NCBI GenBank assembly: GCA_029962745.1
Contig: CM057154.1
Coordinates: 28,087,769-28,151,768, forward strand
Origin: Echinometra lucunter
Lineage: Eukaryota; Echinodermata; Echinoidea; Camarodonta; Echinometridae
Reading direction: 5' to 3'
DNA: 64,000 bases
Part shown: positions 35,716 through 49,200 of the stretch, piece after piece
Numbering within the stretch: the first letter of the stretch is position 1
Layout of the letters: each line of letters starts with the position of its first letter
Translations under genes and position numbers: made by a program
Notes under the pieces: model-generated
Databases searched by the model: none
What the model was told of the DNA's origin: nothing
What the model saw: the letters and a program-made list of their open reading frames with translations, nothing else

Positions 35716-36581
35716 GTAATACATGTACGTCACTCTTCCAGCAAACGATGGTCATATGTTTACATTTTATTGTATAACACATTCATAATTTTCTCTGTAT
35801 CTCAATGTGCCTGTACATTCATCCTTTCCACAATGTTTGGTATTACTGGAGTAAAGTTTTTAAGCGTTCTGTCCTTATTTTCAGATAACCCCTAGACACG
35901 CATACCATGAATGATTCATAAACTTGCGTAAACATCTATAAGAAGTACTAGCATTAGCTAGTTAACGACCATTGATATGGTAATGATCTAATTCACTATT
36001 ATAAAGCATCTCACCATGTAATACATTTAATTATGTCTTCTTGATAGACTACACTTGCTCCAAATGAACTGTTCTTCTTTCTCGCATTAACTCAGAGAGG
36101 TAGGCAAATGGCATTATCACAGGAAATTACATGTTTAATTTTCCAACAACAAATTTGATTGCAATGAATTAGCATAATAAAAGACAAGCCATTAGCTTTG
36201 TCTTAGTAACAACTCGGTGATCATCCTTTCTTTGGATAAAACAAGAGAAGATATTAGGCATTATCTGGTATATTTTCTCTTCTTTTTATATAATCAGAGA
36301 TAAAAGAATTCATCACAATACTCCCACATTCCAAAGATTTTCAAGAGTTTTCATACACGGATAAATACATATTTTTCAAAAAAATATCATCAGCATGAGA
36401 GCCAGGAGGGCAATCCAACACTCATCACAAGTTGCTTCAGATAAAAGCAAGAAAACCTTTAAAAACAATGTGGTGAAAGTTGAAATGAGTTCATCAGGTG
36501 AGTTACATATGCATGAGAATTTCAAATCAGCCAACTAGTTTATGTGATTTTTTAGGTAATGTATGTAGCTAAGATGTAAGA

Positions 36582-36919
36582 TTAAGGCCTATGCAGATAT
36601 TCAGCGGCAGAATCCCACATTTTTTAACCATGCAGCTGGGATAATGAGATGCACATTATCGTGTCAATAATAGTTCACACTCGTATAAAAGAGATTTTTG
36701 CCAAAATTTGCACAAACTTTTGATGTTTTACTGTGCACAAACTTAATAAGAATTTGATTGATCCGCACCTTTTCGCAGCCAGGAGAAAAAAAGATGCCTT
36801 TTACCTTGGCGGAGTTATTTTTTGCTCCCTCATATACCATTCATTTCCATGCAAATGAAAAAAATAACCAAAAATCAAAAATGTGGAGGGTTTGTCGCTT
36901 CACATGTGAACAAGCCTTT
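36582..36919. mobile_element. MITE family C, copy 1
   Basis: Shares with 37930-38243 the internal ATAAAAGAGATTTTTG, the GCCAGGAG block and the right end TGAACAAGCCTTTAC. The left end is more decayed (AAGGCCTATGCAGATAT). Confidence 0.6.
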
Positions 36920-37929
36920 ACAAATGCATGACAATTTCAAATAAGCCAGTTGATTTTTATGTGACTTTGAGATAAATGTATGTACATGTAGCTAAAATCT
37001 GCTATTAGCATGTACAATACATGATACATGTACCATGCATGGTTCTCTGCAGTACATAACACCCATGGTTCCAATACCATGCGTACAGGATTTCAGACAA
37101 GGAAGAACCATGAGTGAAATTGCTGCACCATGCGTGGCGACAGGGGTAACAAAATATTGGAGTAGATATTCCTAACATTAATGATAAATGCTACAGATTG
37201 TTTTGTTTTTTGGCAATGTATTTGTGCTATTATGCCATTAGTAGACAACTCCTGCTCACCAAGAAGTATTTTTTTCATCCTTTTGCTATAGCATATACTG
37301 CCGCCACACCTAACTTTAGGCGTTATTCCTTAACACTTCTGAAACTTCTGCACTTTGCGCAGAGGGGGAACCATGTGTGGATTATTTTCTAGTGAGAATC
37401 CTGACATGTACATATTCAGATGTCTCCAGACCCACTTTGCAAAAAGAGTAGAACCAGAAAATTTCACAAACTCACAAAATTTCTGGAGTAGGTGGTTGTG
37501 ATTGGGAAAATTAGGGAATTATAATGGCAATTACACTGGATTTTTGCAATTCATTTAAATCTTTGTTTTCCCCTCTTCATGTACATGATATTTACTGTAC
37601 AAGAAAGTCTGGTTTTAAGGTATATTTCATTATGTTTGCATAGCATTACACAAGCATGTGCCCTATAGTTTAAAAAAAAAAGAGAGAGAGAAAGAGAAGG
37701 ATGAACATTCACACAATGGAGAAACACTAATATTTGTATCATTACTCATACAGAACAGCATAAAAAAGGTTGTCCTACAATACCTCCCAGTGAAATTGCT
37801 TAATTTGAAATTACCAGGCCAGAAATCTCAACCTTCCCTAATTCAAAGCTCTGGTACTGTTTCATCAGACTTTCTCTTGATCTGTTTTCTCTTAATGGTT
37901 TTTATCTTGTTTTCTGTCAGATGCAACTG

Positions 37930-38243
37930 AAGGCTTGTTCAGATGTGAGACAACAACCCCCTGCGATAATTCCCCGCAATTTGTTTAGTGTTCAGATATG
38001 GCAAAACAAACCATGCCACTTATGTTAATGAACTCGCATTAACCCGTCATCACTCAAATAAAAGAGATTTTTGTCCAAAGTTGCACAGAAAAATTCATGA
38101 CATCATATTCTGAGCTCACTTTTTAAGAACTTGATTGGTCCACAGCTTTTTGCCACCAGGAGGCAAAAATTATGCCTCATATCCCATTCACTAACTACAC
38201 AAGAACTGCAGGGGGGTTGTCGCGTCATATCTGAACAAGCCTT
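37930..38243. mobile_element. MITE family C, copy 2
   Basis: Left AAGGCTTGTTCAGATGTGAG and right CATATCTGAACAAGCCTT are inverted termini, extending through ACAACCCCCTGC and GCAGGGGGGTTGT. About 314 bp. No clear target duplication. Confidence 0.75.
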
Positions 38244-39469
38244 TACTCTCCTTTAATAATGAGAGATAATGTCTAAGATGACACTGTATCCTATTCATTC
38301 AAACTATATTTCCTATTTTAAAAACATGATTCTACATGAATGTATGAAAGTAGAGTTACATCTTTCTATGATGAATTTCTATACCCCTATAGTTCAGTGC
38401 AAATGTTTGAATTTTCCATCCCAGATCTTCCAATTGCATTTGCCCCTTCAATCAAAATCGTCCCGACACTTGAGAACCGGATGAAGGTTTCACTGAAACC
38501 AATAAATATGATCATGTGAAATATTCAATATTCATAAATGAAATTAGGCAATCTGCAGCACTGTAAGGCATGTAAAAGGAAATCTTTCAAAGTAGTATCA
38601 TCTATTTTATGTACAAGTTAAAAACAGCAGTTTGTCTCACAAACAAGTTTGGTATTGTCCTCAGTGCAAATCAATGCCGTGTTCCTAAGACCGAGGAAAA
38701 TATAGCATTATCAGTATTGGCTGGTGTTGGCGCAAAAAGGTAATCTTCACAAAACATATCACTCTAAAAGAAAATATGAGAGCTCTATAAAAAATATAAT
38801 CTATGTAAAGGGATAATTACCATAGAGATAGTGGGCATGTGTAAATTGTATTGTCAAATATTACTACATCAGCAAAAGTGAAATATTGTAGACAGATGAC
38901 ATCTCTTTTTATATAACTGGGTCAAATGATGAAAATGACAAATATCATGATAATAATACATTACAACAAAAACGGAATTACTGCTCGTAATATTACCTTT
39001 GATAAATTCTTATAAGTCTCACACAATTTCTTACTAAACTGCACAACCATTGTCTCATGTGTGACTGTATTCAAGAGTGACTGCAAGTGCCCTATATAAG
39101 TACCCATATTCAATTCTGTCTACCACAGAGTATTCCTCACCATATACTAGTAATCTCTCTAAAGCTTCCCCCGGCCCTATTTTCCTTTCACCCGTGTATC
39201 ATAATACACTGATCAGCTAGTATGAAAAGCAGGAATAGGGAGAAAGTACCTGGGAATTGAAAGTGAGAGAAAGTGATAATACTCCATCAGTCACCACTGG
39301 CAAAAGCAAAAAACAAAACAACAACAACAAAAGAATCCCTAAACAACCACAAAGGAGCTGCGAACGATCATTGATATCTGTGGAAATACAGAGTAAATAA
39401 GTAATATCTCCTAGCACAGGAAACTTTACAGGGGAGATTTAAAAATTCCTCCAGTAATTTCATCAAGAA

Positions 39470-39795
39470 TAACGATAATAAAAATGCAAAATTTATATAG
39501 CACATATCACAAATGACTATGAGCTTGCAATAGAGGGAAACAAAGAGAGAAAAGTGAAAAGAGATATGCTCTGCTTACTTACAGTAGTTGCTAGTTTAAG
39601 ACTGGAAATTGTTCCTAAAAATGTAATGTCTTAAGATGTGCTTTAAAGCTGATCATAATTTCACAATTTTTCATACTGTCTGGCAGTCTATTCCAAAGCT
39701 CTGCTAATGCAACCCGGAAAGAGTGTGACCCAAAGAATTTTGTATTTATTCATATGGTTGTAAGGGGTGATTTTGGGGAAGATCTCATAATTCTT
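39470..39795. repeat. Dispersed-repeat-like segment
   Basis: Contains ATGCAAAATTTATATAGCAC and later GTCTATTCCAAAGCTCTG, words I associate with a common marine-invertebrate dispersed repeat. Assignment is from memory of pattern, not a search. Confidence 0.3.
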
Positions 39796-41546
39796 GTGGT
39801 CAGTATGAAATTACTGGAAGAGATCTAAAGAGGTGTATGTAAAACTGTGATTTTAGATTCTTGAATTGAAAGGGGGAGAGGAGGGGGCTTCCTGCAGGGC
39901 AGCAAAAATGTCAAGTTAAAATACTGTGATAGATTACCCACTTGCTCTAACGGACAACTGGAGCTACTACAATTTCTGCCTATTAATAATTGCTTGTTGA
40001 GGGCAAGGCGTTCGCATTATATTACATGATGTTAAATTCCTTCTCAATAACAACATGGGCTACCAAATCTTCATTTTCTGTCATTATGGCATGAAAAATG
40101 ACATCTTTTAACAAAAAATGTGCCATTGCATGTTCACAGAGCAAGGTCACTCAAGCAGTTGTTACAAATGTTTGAAACATAAATGATACAATGTGAAATG
40201 ATTTTGGTAAACTGATCGTATCTTTGGTTATCCCCTACTTTATATAATCTCTCAAACTGCTACAAATGGAATTTTTAAAGAATCTTGGTTACTGGGAATT
40301 GAACTGCATAAACCCCACAAGTATGTGACAGTCTACTCTCAAGATGAATTCAATCTACAAAGTGCATTACGATCACAAGGCGCTCAATCGTTATCTGGCA
40401 AAGAATTCACACACACACAAAGGTTCCATTCACACAAACAAACAGAATTGTTCTAGACTGCCCTATTTACATGCCATTTACATATATCTCCATCATATAC
40501 AGGATATGCTTTTAAATATATATCTCTCTTGTATGAAAGTATTCTTACAATATATACACTTGCATTAACACTAACTATAACTACGTGAAGAACCAAAAAA
40601 AGGCAGTCATGAAATAGGCTCTGTGACATATTCGACCGAGACAATTACTCCACTAATTTCCTAACCTAAGCAAATTCCTAACTTCAATACAGGGCCACTC
40701 CCTTTACTTAACCCAGATACTAAGCCTAACCTGAAACCAAACTGTAATCATAACCCTTCATTTTTTTTTTTTACAAAATAAAGCCCAAGAGCCATGGTCG
40801 CTGGAGCACATGTCTGATGATCATGAAATGGACTGTGTGAGTGTGGCAACCTGTCTGGACATTCATGGGCCTCAAGAAGAACCACTCAGACTTTTTTTCA
40901 TTTAAATAACTTTGGCATAAAGTTGATAAACTGTCGCAGGATGAAAATCATATCGCCAATTATATGATTAATTTTGTCATGATTCATTTTCACATCTGGT
41001 GGTGAGACATGATCCTTGAGCCATATATTTTGAAGGGGAAAAACACATTCATACAATACTCCTCTCAAAACATATTGCAAGTGAATGAAGTGAAAGTACT
41101 AAACAGTGTCCAGATTTACGTCTGTAAAGTATTACTTATCAAAGAAAGTATAATTCATTATAGTTAGCGATAAAACTACTGCCTATCCTTAGTAAAGATC
41201 ATGCAAACCCCTATCATTGCTTGTTGTGCATGTAGGTGTACTTGCAACAAGGTAATAAATACAAGAGATTCAGAATTACATTTTTATCCTCTAGAAACTG
41301 TACTCTAGATTTTCAGAGCCTTCATGTATACATCTCAATTAGCATCATCAACCCTGACAAAATGCTTCTCCCTTTTGGCACTGATACCCGTCTATGACGT
41401 CAGAGCTTCCAACATAAAATCATGAAAAAGCTGACAATGTGCAGCTAATGGTAAATAGTATCTTGCACTGACTGAGCTCTGACCAGCTTACAACTATCAT
41501 AAGGCAGCTTACATGTTCACATTTGAGATCATCTCTGCTATAGGTG

Positions 41547-43231
41547 CTATAATTTGACAACCACAGACTGCTGGCTACTACGGACAGTTGATGTGGAATG
41601 TCCATTCTTGGCAATTACTTGGGAATTGTTGGCCAGAGTGGCCATAGTCTCGGCAATCTTGGAAGTGGTAATCTGGATTTCAGTCTTACCATTCAGGCTT
41701 TTGCCATGTTTGCTCCTGGACCCCTTGGATCCCGATGCACCAAAGGCAGTGGACTTTGGCTTTTTTGCTGCAGGGCCTGTGGACACAGCACTTTTAACAG
41801 CTGGGTTTGTGGATATCGCTGTTGTTGCAACGGTTGTGAAGGAACCATGCTGGACAGCCGAAAGATTTGTCGGGAGCAGGGTACCTGGAGATGCAAGGTT
41901 ACTAATGCTCAGGGCACTGGGGAATTGTCCAGTGGGCATTTGCTTGGGCAGTGCTTGCGCCAGTGCTAATAAGTTAGCCGAGTCAAGGGACTGCGTGGAC
42001 GGATGGACAAGGGGCTGTGTGGTTGCCAAGGATGGGCTAACCTGGGTGGAGGTGGCCAGCTGAATGTGAGATGGTCTTGTGCCTGCCAAGGATCCAAGGA
42101 AGGACTGCGGTAGCATGGAAGGGGGCAGGCCAATGTAGCTAGATGGGTGGGTGAAGAGAAGAGGAGTGCCAGCAGTAGCTGGAGACTGCAGAGCAATAGG
42201 CGGGATGAACTGGCTATGTCCAGTATGGGACATTACTGGCAGAGTCTGTGTGATGACCGAGGCTGTCATCAGACTTGTTGAGCTTGCAACTCCTGCAGTC
42301 GTGGCACTGAGGACACTTGTTGCAAGGGGACTGGTGATGACAGGGGTCGTAAGGGGAGAAGCTGTGATCACCGATGGGGTACTGTGCTTGGCGGCAATTG
42401 TTACTGTGCTTGGATCAGGGGCAGTTGTCCCTGATGCACTTGATATGACAGTCTTGTGGGTGCTAGTTGTTTGAATGACTGAAGGTTGAGCAAGGAGAGA
42501 GTTGATCCCCACTGTTACCACTGGCTTGCTGGATCCAATCACACCTTGAGTGGTTGGGTTAAATCCTAACCTGATGGAAGGTGTGGTCATGATCCTTGGA
42601 AGGAGCTGATGAGGGGTCTGCAGAGGGGGCTGGATGACAGGAAGCTGAGACACTGAAATCTGTCGTCTAACAGGTTGCCTGACCACTGGCTGTTTCCCTA
42701 AGAGCTGGCTTACTGTTTGTCTAGTTACGCTTCCAGCAAGTGCTCCTGAGGACTGACTAACAACAATGGGTGTCTCTATCCTTGCCACAGGAGATATCTG
42801 ACTGGCAACACTCTGGAGCACTGTGGACCCTTTGTCCTGGCTCAGTTGCATGTATGTGGTCCTTTGTGGTGGAATTGCACTGGGTGCTAAAGACGGGGCT
42901 GATCCATGTCTTGAAAGGACAGCCTCGGGATGTTTCTGTTTATTCCTTGATGGATCGGAACCCTGCGGGGGCTGTGCTTCTCTCATGGTAGTGAACTTCA
43001 ACATAGCTTCATTAGCAGAGCGGCTGAGACCCATGGGATGGGAGGCAGATTTGGTGTATGGAGATGCCTCCTTATTGACTCCTTGGTAACTGGCAAAAGC
43101 TTGTTGGTAGGAGGTGGAAACTCCGGGAAGGGAGTAGGAGGGATGAATGAGATGAGATGAAGACACAGGCTGGTGAAGAGGAGACTGAGATCGGGACTGG
43201 GCACGAGATTTTCTCTCCTCTTCTTCGGCCT
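41547..43231 (-). CDS. MNT: MNT exon 6: long Ser/Thr/Pro-rich C terminus with stop
   Basis: The acceptor is CATTACAG|AGGCCG and the stop is TAG at 41549-41547. It encodes 560 residues of low-complexity, mostly uncharged sequence (SQLLGKQPVVRQPVRRQISV, many Ser/Thr/Ala/Val/Pro/Gln) ending SSQQSVVVKL. Human MNT also ends in a hydrophobic/Pro/Ala/Thr-rich tail but a far shorter one. No folded domain is visible. Confidence 0.93.
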
Positions 43232-46200
43232 CTGTAATGACAAAACGAGAATCAAAAGGAAAGATAGAGAAATGATCTCATCCACTTTACAAATAGGTTT
43301 AAATCCATTTTTTCTTTTTGCTACCAGACCTAGATATTATATTCATAATCTTAGATTAAAACAAACTACAATGATATTTTCACTAATTCCTTAACCACTC
43401 AAATTACATTCAGCTCACTGAGAGCCAGAAGTGCATTTGAAATGTTGTAAAATAGTATGAGCATGCAACTATCAGACTTTCAGGAGAAGATTCAATTTCC
43501 TCAAAAAAGGTGTCAAGTGACCCTACATCAAACACACTAAGGACTGGTAGAATCCTACCTGATGCGGTTGATGTTGATGCTTGATCATCATCGACCTCAT
43601 TCTTCTTCTCATTATCCACTGCCACTTCCACATCCTTCTCCTCTACAACGACAAGTCTTTCCTCGTCATCGTCATCATCATCTTCTATCTCCTCCTCCTC
43701 CTCTTCCTCCCTGCCTGTTGGTAGATTGATAGGCTTGCCGATGGTCATGCCATTCTTGATCTTGAGCAGGTCCAGTCTCTGCTGAGCCTCGATCTTCTGA
43801 CGTACCAATCGGTCTAGTTCATGTTCGAGCTCCCTCTCTTTACGCGTCAGTACCTGAAGCAGGATAAAAATTAACTTAATCAACTTTGGTGGGCTACTCC
43901 GAAGTCATATGGAGACTTGACTACTGTCTATAACAATGTCGCAACCCACTGCAAATTTCAGGTTTAGGGAGTTTTTTGTTGTTTAACTTTCAGCAGAAGA
44001 GAAGAGGCTGAGGGTGTAAGTGAAGGGAGGGGGAGATCAATTTGTCAAATTTTATGTTGAAAAATACATCTTACTTCTGTTGGTTGCTCAAAAGTTGTTA
44101 TGGTCTAGAATAGGGTGATCTCACAAAATAGTAGCATTATTTTTTTTTGTTCTGGGAGGGGGTCTTAGGTAAAGAAAAAAAAAACATGGGTAAACCAACA
44201 AAAGTTTCCTTGAATGACTTGTGCATGCAGATAATTTCTACAAAGCAACCTCCTTTGATCAAATCTTACAGGATAAATGAGTGTCAAATATAAAATGGCT
44301 ATTTCGGGAGACCTAAAATTTACTGTCAAGAGTACACCTACCTGGATGAACCTGAGGGCACCTCGCAGGATGCTAAGGTTAGACGTCTTGGACTTCTTAT
44401 CCTCCATGTTTGGTACAGCCTTCCGCAGATTTTCAAAACACTCCTTCAGATGTGCCCGCCTAGAAACCAGACACACACCAAACATACAATGTGAATAAGA
44501 TGACAGAATGAAGGAAAGGAATTTGCTATCACCCCCGAATCTCACTGATTTTCTGCCTCTCAACGCTGGGCAAAAGTACCTCAGTCATACCACCAGACCG
44601 ACTCTACACAGATTCCAAACAGATCAATTCTTCGCCGTTGGGGGTAATGGGTAATGTAATTTTTGTGTGGTCTGCTGTTGGCCTAGTGTGTCGCAAAGGT
44701 ACAATTGTACCTAAACACTACAAAAGGACAATGTCAATATAAAACCAAACTTAAAAAGAGCCCCTATGAAAATAGTGTAATTGATAGATTGTAATGCATG
44801 AAATCACTCAACATAGGAGTCAATTGTACCCTGGCTTAAAACTAGCCCTTGAATACTGATCTTTAGTTCTCACGCTCAAATATTGTATTTGACGGTTTTA
44901 TAGGCCAAAATGAATTTTAAGAAAGTAAATCACAAGATGAAAGATATCATAGATAAAACAAATAAAAACAAAAAACTTGTTAATAAATCTCTTAGTGTAC
45001 ACTTTTATTGACCTAAAAATCAATTAAAAACATTCATTGATTCATCTAATACATGTGTGTGTACATGCTGTTGAGTTAACTTGCTACTTAATTCTAAAAT
45101 TTAGCCTAAAAGTGTTGTTCAGAATGAATATTAGAGCCACAGTGAACTGGCGCAAGCTTATATAGCTCTGAAATGATGTATTTACAACAGTGCCAACTTG
45201 CGGCTACTCACAATCAGAGACTGTCTTAGAAACATTACGCCCTTCTTGGCTTCTAGTGAACTGCCTTAGTCTGAATACATATACATTTTGACAGATGTGT
45301 CTCAAAAAAAAAGCTCGCGTTGATCAGAATAATGCATGCTGGGAGTAAAAACAAGACAGAATCATTAGCTCAGGACTGAGTTGGCGCTATTTCGAAATCT
45401 CATAAAAGGGCGCCAGTTCACTCTGGCTTTAAAGTGTACAATCAAAACAATTTTAGCTAAAAGCTTACCTATTTTTCTCCAGTTTGTTATGTACTTCTCT
45501 GATTCCAGCCCTGGGGAGACATAAGTAAAGAAATAATGTTACACAAAATAATCAGAAATAACATAAAAGTCTGCTTTTACATTATTGAATAGTCTTTAAT
45601 TGTCAAGAATTAGTCACTAATATCCACAGGTAGATATGTACACAATGATACCTGTTTAAAAAGAACTGAAAGATTGTACTTCACATTGTCCAGCAGTGAC
45701 CAGCACATTAATGTTACATGGTCAATTTGTAATTCAATTCTTAGATTTAATCCTGGATCAAATAATGTTGCACTGACACTAAACCTAAACTTAAATCCAA
45801 TATCAAAAAAGGTTCAAATCCTGTATCTGTCACAAATAAAGATCTACAGAAATACAATATCAGAGTGAAAAAGCATACCTTTTCATAAAACACCAATTTT
45901 CCTTTGTTTACAGGCAAGGACTTACTGTATATGCCACAAGAAAAAAAAAACCCAACAAAAACAAATGAACAAAGACTACAATTCCTCAAATATGCTGTAA
46001 CTGAACCCCTATTGAAACAGACATAATTTTATGCTTAGGATAGGAATGCTTTTATATTTTCAATCTTGAATATAAAAGATGTAACTATCAAAAAGAAAAG
46101 TTCCCATATGAAATATCTTGTGCCATACTCAGCAGTGACTAAAACCAAAAAAATGCAAATCTGAATTTCAAAAGTTCATCTGCCGTAACTGCTAATAAAC

Positions 46201-49200
46201 CTAGTGCCAAGGAACTAGAAGAAGATTAGACTTTTTATTAGATGACCAAATGACAGCTGCACATAGGATTCGTCTTGAACCTTGCACGGAGGTATTTTCA
46301 GGAGAGAGTGGTCTTTTTTTCTAAGTACGTCACAGATTATAAAACAATTATCTTCGAAAAGACAAACTCCAGAAAATTGATCTCAGATGTAAATTCACCT
46401 AAGTAAATTACATTGTAAATCTATGGATTATTCTGCAAGGCACACCATGTTTTACAGGGAAATCTCTGGGGTACATAATTCATGCATATGGAGACGACAC
46501 CTAATTAAACAAAAATCTGATGTGCAGAGACTGGTCTAATTGCAGAAAAAAGTTCATACTGTCCGCACATTGTAAACCAAAAGGGAGATAACTCGTATGT
46601 ACATGTACATCAGCAAAGATTTAAAGTTTTCATATGACTCTTTACCGATGATATGAACAGGTTTACATCTATAAAAATCAATACTGCCATCTGAAAAACA
46701 ATAACATGGTTTTGAAGCATAATTGATTCAGAGGAGCTCTTCTAAAATTTATGGTGAAATTGCTCTTACCACTATTTTTTTTTCTTTACAGTGGTTGTTA
46801 AAGGCTTGGCAAGAAAGCCCTTTTTAACCTATTGTTAAATACTAAGCCAGAGATATCTCAGGTTGGGGTGTATGGGGTGCAGGGAAAAATACTTATCATA
46901 CTTAACTCGAATCATGCTAAATGGGTTTAAAGTAGGTTTGATGATAACAGTAGAACAAGGGAGTATGATACATTTCCAAACACATTAGTTCTCTTGACTC
47001 CCTTCCCCCCCCCCCCCCCCTTTCCTTTTTTTTTTCAATGTCCAGCATTTTGGCTGTGAAACTGTTTATGGAATAACATAAAAAGTGAAACAATGGGGTG
47101 TGATTTTACATGATAGAAGTACATCTTTTGCCATACAGAATCAGATAAGAATTTTCCCTCCACCTTGATAATTTAAAGCTATCCTTACAAGACTGAAGAC
47201 AATAGGTGGACTTTAAAAATGAAAATAACTAAACAAACTAAAACTCAGGAATACAACTCAGAATGTTTGGGGGGGTTATCCCTTTTCATTCTATGGGTGG
47301 ACAAATAGCAAAAAACATTTTTATGTTTCCTTTTTATTTATATTTTTCTTTTCCATAACGGTAATTGTTGTACCTAAAAATTTACATCGGTATGGATGAA
47401 AGAGTATTTTTGAAACGACATACATGTACAATGTACCAGTAGCTTCACTGACAATAACTACATGTATAGAAATCCCTCCAAATTTCTTCCAAACTGCAAA
47501 AATACAGGCAGCAAAGTTGTTGTGTTTTTTATTTTTTTTACTGTAGCATTTTGCAGAATGAAAAATTAGACTTTTTCAAAAATAAGTTACAGGATTGTAT
47601 GAATGGAGAAATGAAGTAGAGTAATGTTGACACAAGCAAAATACAAGTAGACAGCAAATAATCATTTCACCCGTACATGTATTTTCCCCTGGAGGATGAT
47701 ATAACCTCTGTCTTCCTGCAATGTCGGTTACCTACATGTATCTCATTTCCAGTTTTAAGCCCCTGTACATGTCACCACCGAATGGTATTATGCATACTGT
47801 GACAACCCCTCAATGGAAAAACAAAAACAAAAACAAAACAAAACAGGCTGACAAACAATGGTTAACGCAATTGTTCAAGTTCTATGTCCACTCTAATCAC
47901 ATACATACTGTATAGTACTACAAAGAGTGAGAAGATATCTCCTGTTATGTACATGTAGGACAGGAAGCTCACAAATCATCTGAAAAGACTCATTCGGCAT
48001 CCTCCTGCCCTGTCCGTTATGTGTCTTGCCATTGACATCCCGCCACATGAGCGGACAAAACACCTACGGGCTCGACTTGGTGAGTGAGGTAAGGATTATT
48101 AATAGGTTCGTGCTGAGGTGGTGTGCTAGGGTGCCTGACTACGCAGAGCTCCTGTGCACACAAGTCTCTGTATCATGAGAGGGAATGGATCTTTGCAGGA
48201 AATGTGACTTCCTCTGATTATTCACTGCACAACCACAAAACCTTCACACAGTTACTGGGAATCACACGTAAATAGCATAACCTTGTGACAGACTGCTACA
48301 TGTACATGTATGTACTGTACCTCACCAAGAAGTAAACTTTTCTTCTTCTTCACCTTCTTCTTCTTCTTCTNNNNNNNNNNNNNNNNNNNNNNNNNNNNNN
48401 NNNNNNNNNNNNNNNNNNNNNNNNNNNNNNNNNNNNNNNNNNNNNNNNNNNNNNNNNNNNNNNNNNNNNNNNNNNNNNNNNNNNNNNNNNNNNNNNNNNN
48501 NNNNNNNNNNNNNNNNNNNNNNNNNNNNNNNNNNNNNNNNNNNNNNNNNNNNNNNNNNNNNNNNNNNNNNNNNNNNNNNNNNNNNNNNNNNNNNNNNNNN
48601 NNNNNNNNNNNNNNNNNNNNNNNNNNNNNNNNNNNNNNNNNNNNNNNNNNNNNNNNNNNNNNNNNNNNNNNNNNNNNNNNNNNNNNNNNNNNNNNNNNNN
48701 NNNNNNNNNNNNNNNNNNNNNNNNNNNNNNNNNNNNNNNNNNNNNNNNNNNNNNNNNNNNNNNNNNNNNNNNNNNNNNNNNNNNNNNNNNNNNNNNNNNN
48801 NNNNNNNNNNNNNNNNNNNNNNNNNNNNNNNNNNNNNNNNNNNNNNNNNNNNNNNNNNNNNNNNNNNNNNTTATTTCTTTTCATTTTGGAAACTTCATAC
48901 AGGTAACTATAGCTCATAGTTTTCACCCAAAGGGGGATATCTGGGTAGAGTACTGTACCTAATGACTAAAGTTACGAACTGTTCCTGGCATCTTCAATGT
49001 AAAGTTAAAGACAGCAACATTTCTCTAAGCATAAACCTGACCATGTCAACTGGTAGCAAAATTAGCAATGGCAGAAAAATGAACTTGCGCAGCATACTGG
49101 TAGTTTATAAAATATCTTAAGTTGCTCAGCTCAAACCACAGAAGGTGTGTTACAAGGGTTCTGCACTTCATAAATGGATGATTATCATTATTATTATTGC

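Larger units (their letters stand above)
35716..41546 (-). other. MNT downstream region, includes unresolved MNT 3' UTR
   Basis: No second gene was recognised. The MNT 3' UTR must begin at 41546. No well-placed minus-strand AATAAA is evident in the first kilobase, so its end is not called. MITE family C copies and a repeat-like segment at 39470 lie here. Confidence 0.4.

Noticed and set aside
41554..42474. Plus-strand frames of 107-169 codons opposite MNT exon 6
   Set aside because: They are antisense shadows of a GC-rich real exon and match no family.
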